Source of the DNA: Cladophialophora immunda
Lineage: Eukaryota > Ascomycota > Eurotiomycetes > Chaetothyriales > Herpotrichiellaceae
DNA length: 64,000 bases
NCBI RefSeq assembly: GCF_000835495.1
Contig: NW_015622542.1
Span: 576,444 to 640,443, forward strand
Direction of reading: 5' to 3'
Shown: in pieces, positions 23,473-32,540 of the stretch
Numbering within the stretch: the stretch's first letter is position 1
Layout of the letters: every line of letters starts with the position of its first letter
Made by a program: the position numbers and the translations under genes
Notes under the pieces: model-generated
Seen by the model: only the letters and a program-made list of their open reading frames with translations
Database searches by the model: none
Told to the model about the DNA's origin: nothing

Positions 23473-25501
23473 TCAAGCCTTGATGTTCTCCTCCGTGTTC
23501 ACATGTTCCACAGTCGCCTCAACCTTCTCGGTCATCAGTTCCTTGACTCCCTTGAGGAACCAAATGCCGATCAAAGCGAGAACCACAAAGGGGATGATAC
23601 TCGCCCAGGCAAGTCTATATGCGTGAGCATACGCCGAATGGCTGGCATCCAGTGTTGCGGCCTGAATGGTCTCGTTCATCCCCGGAACCGTGGAGAGACC
23701 AGTGCCTGCAGTGAGAGCCGTGAGAAGGTCAGGCACAGATGACGTGGGCAAGCCGGCTTCCACTGCGGCATTGCCGACTGTGGTGGGGTAGGATTTGAGT
23801 TTGCCGTTGATGATGGCATCGAGCACCGCTGAGCCAAATGCTCCTCCGATCGCGCGGGCAGAGAACCCAAGACCAGTGGCGGTGGAGAGGAAAGCATGGG
23901 GGGCGGTGAATTGGATCAAGGCGACGATGAGCGTCAACGGACCGGACTGCCCAATGCCGGACAGGACATTGAAGCCAATTTGAGCGCTGTTCATATTGGG
24001 CGTGATGACGGCGTAACAGATGCAGCTGGAAATCACATTCATTAGTGTGAGTTTTAATCGATGACCGACAAGTACTCACACGACGAGGAAAATAACGAAT
24101 GTCGCAATCAAGGGGGATTTCAAATCCTTGTACTTGGTGGCGTAGAGCCTATCCATTTAATTAGCAGCCGCAACAACTCAAAGCGTTGCACACTCACGTT
24201 AACGGAATGGACGTGAACAATGTCACGAGGTTGTAAGACAGCTGTCGGATGGAGATCTTCCATGCGTTGGTCTGGAACCCAAGATTGAGCACGATCTGAG
24301 GTGTGACACTGTTGACAGCGCTGTAGAAGATCCATCCTTCAACTGCAAAAGCAAAAACCGAGAGAGCGAAATTGGGCGAGCCCTTGAAGAAGACATGGGC
24401 AACAATGCCATCGGACCGGCCTTTCCATTCTGTAAACTAATGTCAGCGAATGTGATTGCCAGAAGATGCCAGGCACGCGGTGGCACAAACCATAAACACA
24501 GAATATAGCCAAGAATCCGAGTCCAATACCAAGTGGAGCAGCAACGTGGACATCGGACCAAGCGTAGGCACCGCCAGCCCAGTCCAGAGCCAACAAAAGC
24601 AGCGTACAAGCTACGATGAACACGAATGATCCGATGGGGTCGATGGCCCAGATGTATTGTTTCAGTGTCATCTTAGGGTAGTCGGATCGTCGAGTAGGAT
24701 GATAGAACAGGACGAGCCCGATGAAGGTAGCGGCGTGGAAGGCCGCTTGCATCCAAAAGATGTCTCGCCAGCCTGACGGGCTTTGGTTGGTGACGCCACC
24801 TGAGCCGAGAATACCGACGCTGAAGAGTTTTAGTTAGCAAGGCCCGAAGCATATCTCATGGGCCTGTAACATACAGTCCGCCCACTGCACCTCCAAGGAA
24901 GGCAAATCCGTTGGCAAGGGCTCTGTATTTGAGCGGCAGAACCTCGCTGGGAATGGCTTGGACAATGGCAATGGTGCTCAAGGTCACACCAATGAGAATG
25001 CCACCACCAATAAGCATGGACATAGAGGTTGCTTTGGCTGACATGACTGCACCTCCGAAGGCGATCAGTGGTGGTATCGAAGCCAGCCATTTTCGATCCA
25101 GGACGTCGCTTAGACGACCGACAATGGGAGACAGTACGCTCTGCATGAGCAATGGCCCCTCTGATCCTCGAGTCAGACATGGGAAGAGAGGGTCGGGGAT
25201 GTCACTATCACTTACGGATGATCCAGCCTGCGATAGGTGCATCGCCCAGATCTCGAATGATGAAGGCAATAACGGATCCGGCCGCCACGACGACAAAAAC
25301 CTGAGCCATAATGGCAAAACAGGTGACAAAGACGACAAGCCATGATCGCCAACTCAGGTTGACGTGCTCAGCCTCGCTGAGTTCTTGAATATGTTGCATG
25401 GGGGCCTCGAACTCGGCAGCCCGCTGTCTTTCACGCTCTTGAATCTGAGCGGCATTTTCGATGATTTCGGTCGTCTGAGAAACGTCCTTCTCGGTCGCCA
25501 T
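23473..25501 (-). CDS. MFS transporter, TRI12 / DHA14 type
   Basis: Six exons (25501-25216, 25160-24875, 24819-24491, 24429-24198, 24148-24080, 24025-23473) join in phase to 584 residues. The protein has about 14 predicted membrane spans. Motifs of the fungal TRI12-like drug/siderophore group include SVLSPIVGRLSDVLDRKW (the A-motif loop), SEVLPLKYRALANGFAF, and GLGFSARAIGGAFGSAV. This group covers efflux pumps for secondary metabolites and siderophore-iron carriers; sequence alone does not decide between export and import. The charged C-terminus (KEKVEATVEHVNTEENIKA-like, Glu-rich) is cytosolic. It is the last gene of the alpha-dioxygenase neighbourhood and a natural candidate for moving that product across the plasma membrane. 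Confidence 0.88.
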
Positions 25502-26941
25502 CTTGTTGTGCTCGAGGTCTTCGTGGGAAAGGAGATGGAGAGCAACAGATGGGAGACAGGGAGCGATGTTGGTCAGAGGACTTTTTTTCGTGGAAGCCTC
25601 CTCCAAAGAGTTATAGGCTGTTCACGGACCGGTACGCATCGTGCTTGACCAGCTTCGTCCACGTTCTGGCCACCAGTTTTTTGCCCCGGCAGTTGATCAG
25701 GAGCCATTCACCGGACAGACTCCGTTTAGCTCCTCCACAACAAGCAGCAAATTTCAGGCATGATGTGGCTGAAGATGGGGCACGATAACCAATCTTGCGG
25801 AAAAGTGTGCTCTGAAGGGACAAGCTAACTGCCAATCGTCCACCAGCTCGTTGGAGTGCATGGGGGTATTTTCCGGGACTGCGTCTGCGAGACCCGCACG
25901 TGGCGATCATTCGGCATTTTCTGGGTGACCGAGGACAAGCAGAGGGTGCTTGGAACCTTTGACTCGCAGTGGCCGAGGGCAGAAGGGCGAGGTCAAGGGG
26001 CCAAAAGTGGGTAAAAGCCAGCAATACGAAGGATGGAAATGGAGGCTGGCGGTGGGATTCTGCCATCTTGCGGAGAAGCTGGAGCTGCTTGTGGGGTCTT
26101 CGATCTCCTAATTTCGACGACATCAGTCGTGGCAAGTCAGTTAGTTTAGTTCCTTGGAGACCCGAAGGATTTGACTCAAAACCCTCTTGGCCGCAAAGCT
26201 CGCTTTCTTTCCGGGCTATGGGTGAACCACACTTCGGTCTTCGGAAGGGATCCCTTATCAGGACGCCCTCCAGGCTGGCTGCACTGACTAATTCAAGGTG
26301 ATTGATAGCAGACGTCTGCAGCTGCGAGACTCGTGGTTGAATGTGGTGATGGCAATAAGGGAGCACCTGCGCTGATAGAGAGGACGATTGACGCAAGACG
26401 GCGCCCTCAGGGTGACGTCTGGTTCTCTGGCTTCCATTCTCTCTGATGTAAAGAAAACGCATGAGAACGTCGAGAACCATGTCAGTCAGTGTGATGAAGG
26501 TTGCCCTTTGCCGTCGAAGTCCTTGTTGATAAGGTGGGTTGGATGATGGCACGGGACGTGAAAATAAAGTCAGACTGGCGATGAATTTCTTCTGACTCCC
26601 TGGTGAGAGCCTTGGCCTCGACTGCGACGTCGGTGGCGATTGAAATGGAAATCCAACACTACCTTTCACCTGCGTTCTTTCACTTCACCACCAAGCCCCG
26701 TTTCATGCACTCACATCATCTCATTGATTGACATAGTGTCAGGCAGGGGTCAGGCCTTCTCGTGGTAAGTCTCCTCAAGTCGCCCTGAAGGGCAACACAT
26801 TTGACAAGTTCACAGGATCGACTGCGTCGGCAATTACTGATCGAGATTGTATCCACGACTGCAGAGTCCTCTAATTCCTGCTCGCTGCATCCTCCATGAT
26901 CGTCTTGCAACTGTATCCAGACATCCTCGTCCGTCTTGGAG
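25502..26941. other. 1.4 kb intergenic
   Basis: Separates the MFS gene from the coiled-coil gene and contains both promoters. A long minus-strand frame (26669-25611) is rich in Ser, Pro and Arg, has no domain, and starts far from any promoter logic; it is treated as non-coding. Confidence 0.5.
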
Positions 26942-27764
26942 ATGCCTGCACATAACCTCACGCAGAATGGACAGCCACAAACTCAAAAACCCAAGCCCAT
27001 CCCGTGGTTAAGAGTTCCTCCTGACGTGGCGTCTACGGGAAGTCCTCTTCAGAAGGATTCGAACTCGGACCTGGAGATTCTGGGAGATATCGTACATGAA
27101 GAGAACGATTCTATGCAGATCAGTCTACCCAAACTTACAAAACAGTCCCTGCCCGATGCTGGCAACGTGCGAAAGAGACCAGTCCCTACCGCCCGAAAAG
27201 ACGAATGGGAAGATAGCAGTGACGAGGACGAAGGCAAGCGAGCTACTGACCCGAACCGCAAAAAGAGCAAATCCTTCCGCTCGGGGGTTGCCGCCAGCCT
27301 GCCAAACAGAGGGAAACCGATTAGCAGACCGTCTCGATTCCACAAGCTCTCCAAGACAAATGGAACAGATGCTAAGGAGCTGTCCCAGTCAAGTATGTCA
27401 TTAAATGCTTTCCTCGCATTTCATGGAGTGTCGAGGTCAGGCCAAATTTGGGTTCCGCTAACATAATTCCTACCAAGAAACGGCGGTCGACTTCCGAAAG
27501 CGCAGAGAAGTCGAAGAAGCTTACCGGCAGAGAGTCTGTGCAATGATCGACGATGATATTCTGCAGCGAGTTGACGCGGAAGGAGGCATTACCCCCGTTG
27601 GAAGAATGTACAAGGCCGTCTACACCATGATGGAGCGGCAAACTGGCGACAAGGAGCAGGCGGCCAACCGCGCGAATCACGACGAAGTCATGAGGTTGAG
27701 AGCTGAGAATCAGGCCATGAAGGCGAAGATTGATGAGGCAATTCGACTCTTCCATTCTGCATGA
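26942..27764 (+). CDS. unknown protein with disordered N-terminus and C-terminal coiled coil
   Basis: Two exons (26942-27392 and 27478-27764) encode 245 residues; the 85-bp intron has a GCTAAC branch site and the phases agree. Residues 1-150 are hydrophilic and low in hydrophobics, with an acidic patch (WEDSSDEDEGKR) and a nearby basic patch (NRKKSKSFR) that could be a nuclear signal. The C-terminal part is helical: VDFRKRREVEEAYRQRV, then MIDDDILQRVDAEGG, and a heptad-like MRLRAENQAMKAKIDEAIRLF that suggests a coiled coil. I do not recognise the family. A nuclear or scaffold role would fit, but this is only a guess from composition. Confidence 0.68.
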
Positions 27765-28056
27765 GCCATGGAGTTTCTGATCTACCGGGAAGGTCTTTTT
27801 AGTTGCTTTGTGCTGGATTCGCTATGTCACAAAATTTCAGGTACTGGTATCGTGGGGCTGCATATTGAGAGCTGAAGTATCACATTCCATGTGCGAAAGT
27901 GGTACGTGTTGAGCACGAAAGCAAACAAGGTGAAGATCAGGGGTTCACAAATACAGATCAAGTCTATTCTATCCACCCACCCACCCATGGAGTCTATCAC
28001 TTCGAAAGCACAATTCCGCAGCCTCTACCATCCTGACTCCGACCTTCTGTGCTGTT

Positions 28057-28584
28057 CTATAACTTGGCCTGTTTCGAACTCGAAAAAACCGCCTTATCAT
28101 GCACGCAAGTAACACAGAGCTTCCCATTCACGTAAATCTTGCCCATGATGTTTGCGGTGTTCCTTCCGGCAGCTTGCACCTCACAGTCTACAATCGCCTT
28201 GCTCCCCATCGGCACTGGCCGTAAATAGGTCATGGTGATCGTCCTGCTCACGTGTCCAGCATCCAGGAACCCTTCCTTTGCTATTGTCAGCAACGCCGTA
28301 CTCGTCAGATTATCCAGCAGCGTTGCCGCCGCGCCACCGTGCAGGTTGCCGGATTTGTTGCACAGCTCCGATCCGATATCTAGACTCCATTTCACAGAAT
28401 TTGGCTGCGCGTCGAGCAGTTGCAGGTTGGCATGTTGAAGCGAGTGTGTGTCGAAGCCGAAGTATGTTGGGTCGCTGACGATTTCCCTCTCGAGACCCAG
28501 CACGCGCTCGCGGAGTGGTAAGGAGAGGAAGTTTTTGATTGTGAAGACTTTTTTGTGGGGGTTTATTCTATTCGTTTCTGACAT
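28057..28584 (-). CDS. hotdog-fold thioesterase (PaaI / ACOT13-like)
   Basis: One exon of 175 residues encodes a 4HBT-type hotdog thioesterase, which hydrolyses acyl-CoA thioesters. The signature is NKSGNLHGGAAATLLDNLTS, in which the Asn-Gly-x-x-HGG segment and the following Asp line the active site. The two later strands TITMTYLRPVPMGSKAIVDCEV and NIMGKIYVNGKLCVT complete the domain. The length is normal for a fungal single-domain form. There is no targeting sequence that I can read with confidence, so the compartment (mitochondrial, peroxisomal or cytosolic) is open. No obvious functional link to the adjacent genes. Confidence 0.88.
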   Translation of the reverse strand: MSETNRINPHKKVFTIKNFLSLPLRERVLGLEREIVSDPTYFGFDTHSLQHANLQLLDAQPNSVKWSLDIGSELCNKSGNLHGGAAATLLDNLTSTALLTIAKEGFLDAGHVSRTITMTYLRPVPMGSKAIVDCEVQAAGRNTANIMGKIYVNGKLCVTCVHDKAVFSSSKQAKL

Positions 28585-29318
28585 GATGTCGAAGGTAGAA
28601 TGGGATCGCCGAGAACTTTGGATGTTGTTTATTTCAATGGACCTTGGCTGGCTGCCGATGTCCTAGAACCGAGGAGTCGCAAATCAAACCGGGTCTGGAT
28701 TTCTTCAAACTCGTTCGAGGTTGTGGTAGGGAGTGAATGCAATGTCACAGTATTGTTTTCTTAAAAACTTTCAGGCTGTGGGACTTTCTATAAGAATCTG
28801 GCAAAGGCAGTCAGCTATAAGGCGAATCGATCTCGGCGACGATGCTGGCGCGGAAAATGAAATTGATGAGATTGCCTTTCAGTTACCGAGGTTCGGGATG
28901 GTTCGAGGGCACTGCAGCAGCACGTGGCGATAACGATAAGGAGACGCCAATTCGGACGCCGCCCTCGCAGTCAGCATCCCCTCCGGCCTGAGCTGAAGCA
29001 TCAGCGAATCACACAGCCACTGGTTGGGGGATGCATGGTTACGGCGCAAGCCAGTCGATCCCGAATGGTGAAATGCCAAACCAATTGACTCTAACGGCAA
29101 TGTATTGGAGGGCGCGTCTTGGACCCAGACCCAACCTAAGGAGAGTGAGGCTGATGCGCATTCCAGTCGCCGTCACTGTCAATATTGCCAACGTTGCCTC
29201 TCCATATCCACTCCTTCGATCCATCCTGTTTCAGCCCTTCAGCCGATCATCGACACTACCCTGAACCCCTCTTCCTCGAATATGGTGTCGTTGGAACGGT
29301 GTCGTTACTATCAAGACG
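28585..29318. other. divergent promoter region, thioesterase / disordered protein
   Basis: About 730 bp between divergent starts. Short frames here have no domain. Nothing else is recognised. Confidence 0.5.
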
Positions 29319-30473
29319 ATGGACGAGGACGAAAATGTCGATAATGCTACCTCTCCCGAGAACAATAAGCAATCGAGACGGGAGCGGCTCAAAGGGGCAC
29401 TCGCCCGTACAAAGAGCAAGTTCAAGAAGAACACCAGTGACACAAATGAAGAGAGGGATCTTCCTGATGACGTGAATGAGTTTTTGGCTGCGGGCAGGAC
29501 GTCGACCTCGAGCGGACCTAGACAAGGAGACAGCCTTCCACATCCTACGCGCTCGAATGCCATCACCACCCTCGACCAGAGCTCTCCGGCTTCTACGAGA
29601 CCATCGACTTCGGAGTCGTTCACCAACCCCTTTGGCACCTCACGTTCACCGAAAAAAGTCCCCGTTCCAAGGATAGATGTCTCTAATTCTCAACGCTGGC
29701 CTCGAGCCCAGCCGATTGGCACGTCGGAACAGGATATCAACGACTTCTTGCGTCCAGAATACCAAGGGCGCAGCCAATCAGTCAGCTCGTTCTCTAACAA
29801 GCCAAAGCGTAAGGGACGTGGAAGGGGACTAAGTGTCACTTTCATTGAAGCTCCGCCGGTCATTATTGGCGAAGGCGGAGACGATGCACCTACACCTCCA
29901 GTCGAGATCTCAAAAGCGAGACAAAGAGCTAGATCTGCCTCGCCGATGCCCAGCCGTGCCCAGTCTGAGTCGCGTGACCACTCGAGGAGTCCTATGAATG
30001 GGGCTTACGACCAACGCAACACTGCTCCTCCTCCCCCGCCACGGCAGGGACACGCTCCCCCGGACGCCCTGCGGCCTAGAATGCTGCAGAGAGTGCAAAC
30101 AGGGAACTTCTCAGGCAACACATTGGGGCCATCTGGCCTGGACAAGGAGTTCGAAATGACTCTTCGGCTGGGGCCAAATGCAATCAACTCGCCGGTCAGC
30201 CCAGGAGGATCACCTAATACTCTAGAGCTCCTGGCTCCGAAACCGGTACGGGTCGTGCACCCACCGCCGCCAGTGCTGGAAGAACCCGCACAATCACGTG
30301 TGGTCAAAAAGGAGATACCGAGTACAGATTTGCGCAAGCAGTTTAGAGAAGGGGATGCCTTGCGTATGCACCTTGATAAGGAAGCGCCGGAAATCGTCGA
30401 CAGAATCGCTGCCGACGTCCCGGTGAAGAGGAACACCAACCCAGACGGGCAAGACTCTTCCAAATGGATATGA
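29319..30473 (+). CDS. intrinsically disordered protein, unknown function
   Basis: A single uninterrupted frame of 384 residues starts at the first ATG after an in-frame stop. The whole protein is rich in Ser, Pro, Arg and Asn and looks disordered. Features include a basic N-terminal segment (SRRERLKGALARTKSKFKK), a PKRKGRGRG patch, the more ordered LSVTFIEAPPVIIGEGGDD stretch, a polyproline run (TAPPPPPRQG) that could bind SH3 or WW domains, and a C-terminal FREGDALRMHLDKEAPEIVDR that may form a helix. I do not recognise the family; by composition it could be a signalling or cytoskeletal adaptor, but no function is assigned. Its long intact frame and conserved-looking short blocks argue that it is a real gene. 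Confidence 0.75.
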   Translation: MDEDENVDNATSPENNKQSRRERLKGALARTKSKFKKNTSDTNEERDLPDDVNEFLAAGRTSTSSGPRQGDSLPHPTRSNAITTLDQSSPASTRPSTSESFTNPFGTSRSPKKVPVPRIDVSNSQRWPRAQPIGTSEQDINDFLRPEYQGRSQSVSSFSNKPKRKGRGRGLSVTFIEAPPVIIGEGGDDAPTPPVEISKARQRARSASPMPSRAQSESRDHSRSPMNGAYDQRNTAPPPPPRQGHAPPDALRPRMLQRVQTGNFSGNTLGPSGLDKEFEMTLRLGPNAINSPVSPGGSPNTLELLAPKPVRVVHPPPPVLEEPAQSRVVKKEIPSTDLRKQFREGDALRMHLDKEAPEIVDRIAADVPVKRNTNPDGQDSSKWI

Positions 30474-30524
30474 AAACAGGCCAAATTGGCTTTCAAGAAT
30501 CCCCTACTTCTATGAAAGGGAGAT

Positions 30525-31853
30525 CTAGCCGGATGTTCCATTGATGGCGTTCAGGGCCTTGAAGCCTTGGATCAGGTCATCCAGAAGATCCTTCTCGTCT
30601 TCAATGCCGACACTGACCCTCAGAAGATCCTTCTCCACTGTCGAATCGGTCATTGTCCTCCACTCGATCAAGCTCTCGATCCCACCTAAACTGGTTGCAT
30701 GATGGAAGAGATGGAGCTTGCTGGGCAACGCCCTCGCGAACTCCTGCGATTTCAAGACGATAGAGAACACCGGGCCAAAGCCGTTGGGCATTTGCTTCTT
30801 CAACCAGGTCTTGTAATCTTTGGTCTGCAGACTCGCATGATGCACCTCCTTGACGACCGACTTGATGATCTCAGCGTCAGAGAGAGACAGGCCCGTGCCG
30901 ACAGTATGGCCCGTCAAAGCACCGTCGAGTGCATCAACTATCCTCCTCGCCGTTTCACTCTGTTTCAATACTCGGAGCTCCATGGTTCGTACGCTCCTCA
31001 CACCAAGCCAACCTTCCAAACCGCCCATCACGGAACCCAGATACACTCGATCCTGCAACATCTTCGGAATCCACTCCTTCTGTTTCACCGCCAAGACACC
31101 ACAGAGCATGTCGGAGTGGCCCCCAATGTACTTTGTACCCGAATGCATGACAATGTCTGCGCCGTGCTTGAAGGGGTCCTGCAGGGGTGGCGGCGCAAAC
31201 GTGGCGTCCACGCTGAGATATGCACCTCGTGAGTGCGCAATGTCCGCATAATGCTGTATATTGAACGCCAGTCCTGTCGGGTTCACAGGTGTCTCTAAGT
31301 GCAGAAGATCCCCCTCTTGCAGATCCTCTGGCTTGCAGTCCAGTGGCAGGAGCTGCAGCCCAGAAAGTCGCTGATGGAGTCTCAACACGCCGTGACATCC
31401 ATGGTATCCTGCGCCGATGGCCACTCTTTTCGGATTCAAGAAGGTGATCAATGCATTGAACGCCGCAAGCCCAGAAGAATATGTCAAGCAAGGGTTTTTC
31501 AGCAGCACACCCAGGATCGTTTCCAAGCGTGATGTACTGTGTGTCGTGTGGCGGGAGTAGTTGTGTTCCGTGGGCGCAAAGATGGGTTCAGATCTCTCAT
31601 GATACGGGCGCAGTTGCGATGGGTCTTTGTCATAGCGAAAGGTAGTGGAGACATGGATGGGAGGGGCGACGTCGTGGACAACGTTGAGAGGGTCGTCGGC
31701 GTGGATGGCCAGCGTCGAAGGAGAGAGCGAGGTTAGGTCGAAGTGTTCGGATAGGTTTTCGATATCTTGGGAATTGGCGGACGTAGGCGCAGGTAGAGGG
31801 TGTTCGGAAGAACTGTCCCCGCCGTGAGGAATTGTGCCGTTGGTGGTGGCCAT
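30525..31853 (-). CDS. Cys/Met-metabolism PLP enzyme (cystathionine gamma-synthase/lyase-like)
   Basis: One exon of 442 residues belongs to the trans-sulfuration PLP family, whose members make or break C-S bonds in cysteine and methionine metabolism. Signature pieces are the phosphate-binding TYSSGLAAFNALI, GYHGCHGVLR, LETPVNPTGLAFNI, the cofactor Asp in YLSVDATFAPPPLQDPFKHGAD, and the Schiff-base Lys in IVMHSGTKYIGGHSDMLCG. The C-terminal SLGGIESLIEWR and LLRVSVGIEDEKDLLDDL match the family's substrate-side domain. The first 60 residues are a Ser/Pro-rich extension not found in bacterial enzymes. Which reaction it performs (gamma-synthase, gamma-lyase or beta-lyase) cannot be told from sequence. 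Its 3' end is only about 50 bp from that of the disordered protein. Confidence 0.9.
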   Translation of the reverse strand: MATTNGTIPHGGDSSSEHPLPAPTSANSQDIENLSEHFDLTSLSPSTLAIHADDPLNVVHDVAPPIHVSTTFRYDKDPSQLRPYHERSEPIFAPTEHNYSRHTTHSTSRLETILGVLLKNPCLTYSSGLAAFNALITFLNPKRVAIGAGYHGCHGVLRLHQRLSGLQLLPLDCKPEDLQEGDLLHLETPVNPTGLAFNIQHYADIAHSRGAYLSVDATFAPPPLQDPFKHGADIVMHSGTKYIGGHSDMLCGVLAVKQKEWIPKMLQDRVYLGSVMGGLEGWLGVRSVRTMELRVLKQSETARRIVDALDGALTGHTVGTGLSLSDAEIIKSVVKEVHHASLQTKDYKTWLKKQMPNGFGPVFSIVLKSQEFARALPSKLHLFHHATSLGGIESLIEWRTMTDSTVEKDLLRVSVGIEDEKDLLDDLIQGFKALNAINGTSG

Positions 31854-32540
31854 ACCTAGAGGATGTCTATGAGATGAGATGAACCAAAGCTCAGGAGAAT
31901 CTAGAGAGGAGTACCGCTCAGATGAAAATGAATCAATGATCAGAATCGGCGCCCTCCCATTGACATATTTTGTGGATTACGTGCTTGATGGTACCAGCTG
32001 CTGCGGGGAAGCCCGTCGGCCAACTAGCCTTGGGTACCAGCCTGTGAGCAGCCACGCTTAATAGCTGCCCCTCGTCTCGCCGCCCACTGCCTCGCCACCT
32101 AGCAATTGACCCTGAAGTAACAGGGGGTCCAGTAGTGCGAGAGTGCCTACTTGGTAGTAGGAGTGAAGGTCACCCAAATCTATAACTCTATTAGATAATT
32201 CGCCCTTGTGGTTGCTTGTCCAATCCAGCGATCGCCAGGCACGAGTGAGGCCAACCTGGAGGGGTTACAACTATCACTACTGTGCCGGCCACTGAGGATG
32301 TACGGATGGCTGCAGGTTCTCAGCCTCTCCCAGACCCCCTTCGGACGCATGCTTGCCAACCGTTGTGTTACACAGCACATGTTTGGTTGGCAACCACGAT
32401 ATGCCCGTGCCAACCAGACATGGACACGAGCCGCACAGCTTGGTCAATGCTCCCAAGCGCGGCTCTCTAAGAATCTTGTGTGTCTTTTGGCCCTGCAATG
32501 AGTACAGCATTTCATATCGTCCTCAAGAATCGTCCCTACA
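31854..32540. other. divergent promoter region, PLP enzyme / RdRP
   Basis: About 690 bp between divergent starts. Apart from the inverted repeat at 32353-32393 (listed separately) nothing is recognised. Confidence 0.5.
32353..32393. repeat. 9-bp inverted repeat upstream of RdRP
   Basis: TTGCCAACC (32353-32361) is matched exactly by GGTTGGCAA (32385-32393) with a 23-bp spacer, about 150 bp before the RdRP start. The right arm itself lies in GGTTG-G-CAACC. It could be a regulator site or a leader hairpin. Confidence 0.4.

Noticed and set aside
25611..26669. 352-codon minus frame
   Set aside because: Ser/Arg/Pro-rich with no domain; it overlaps the promoter regions of two real genes.
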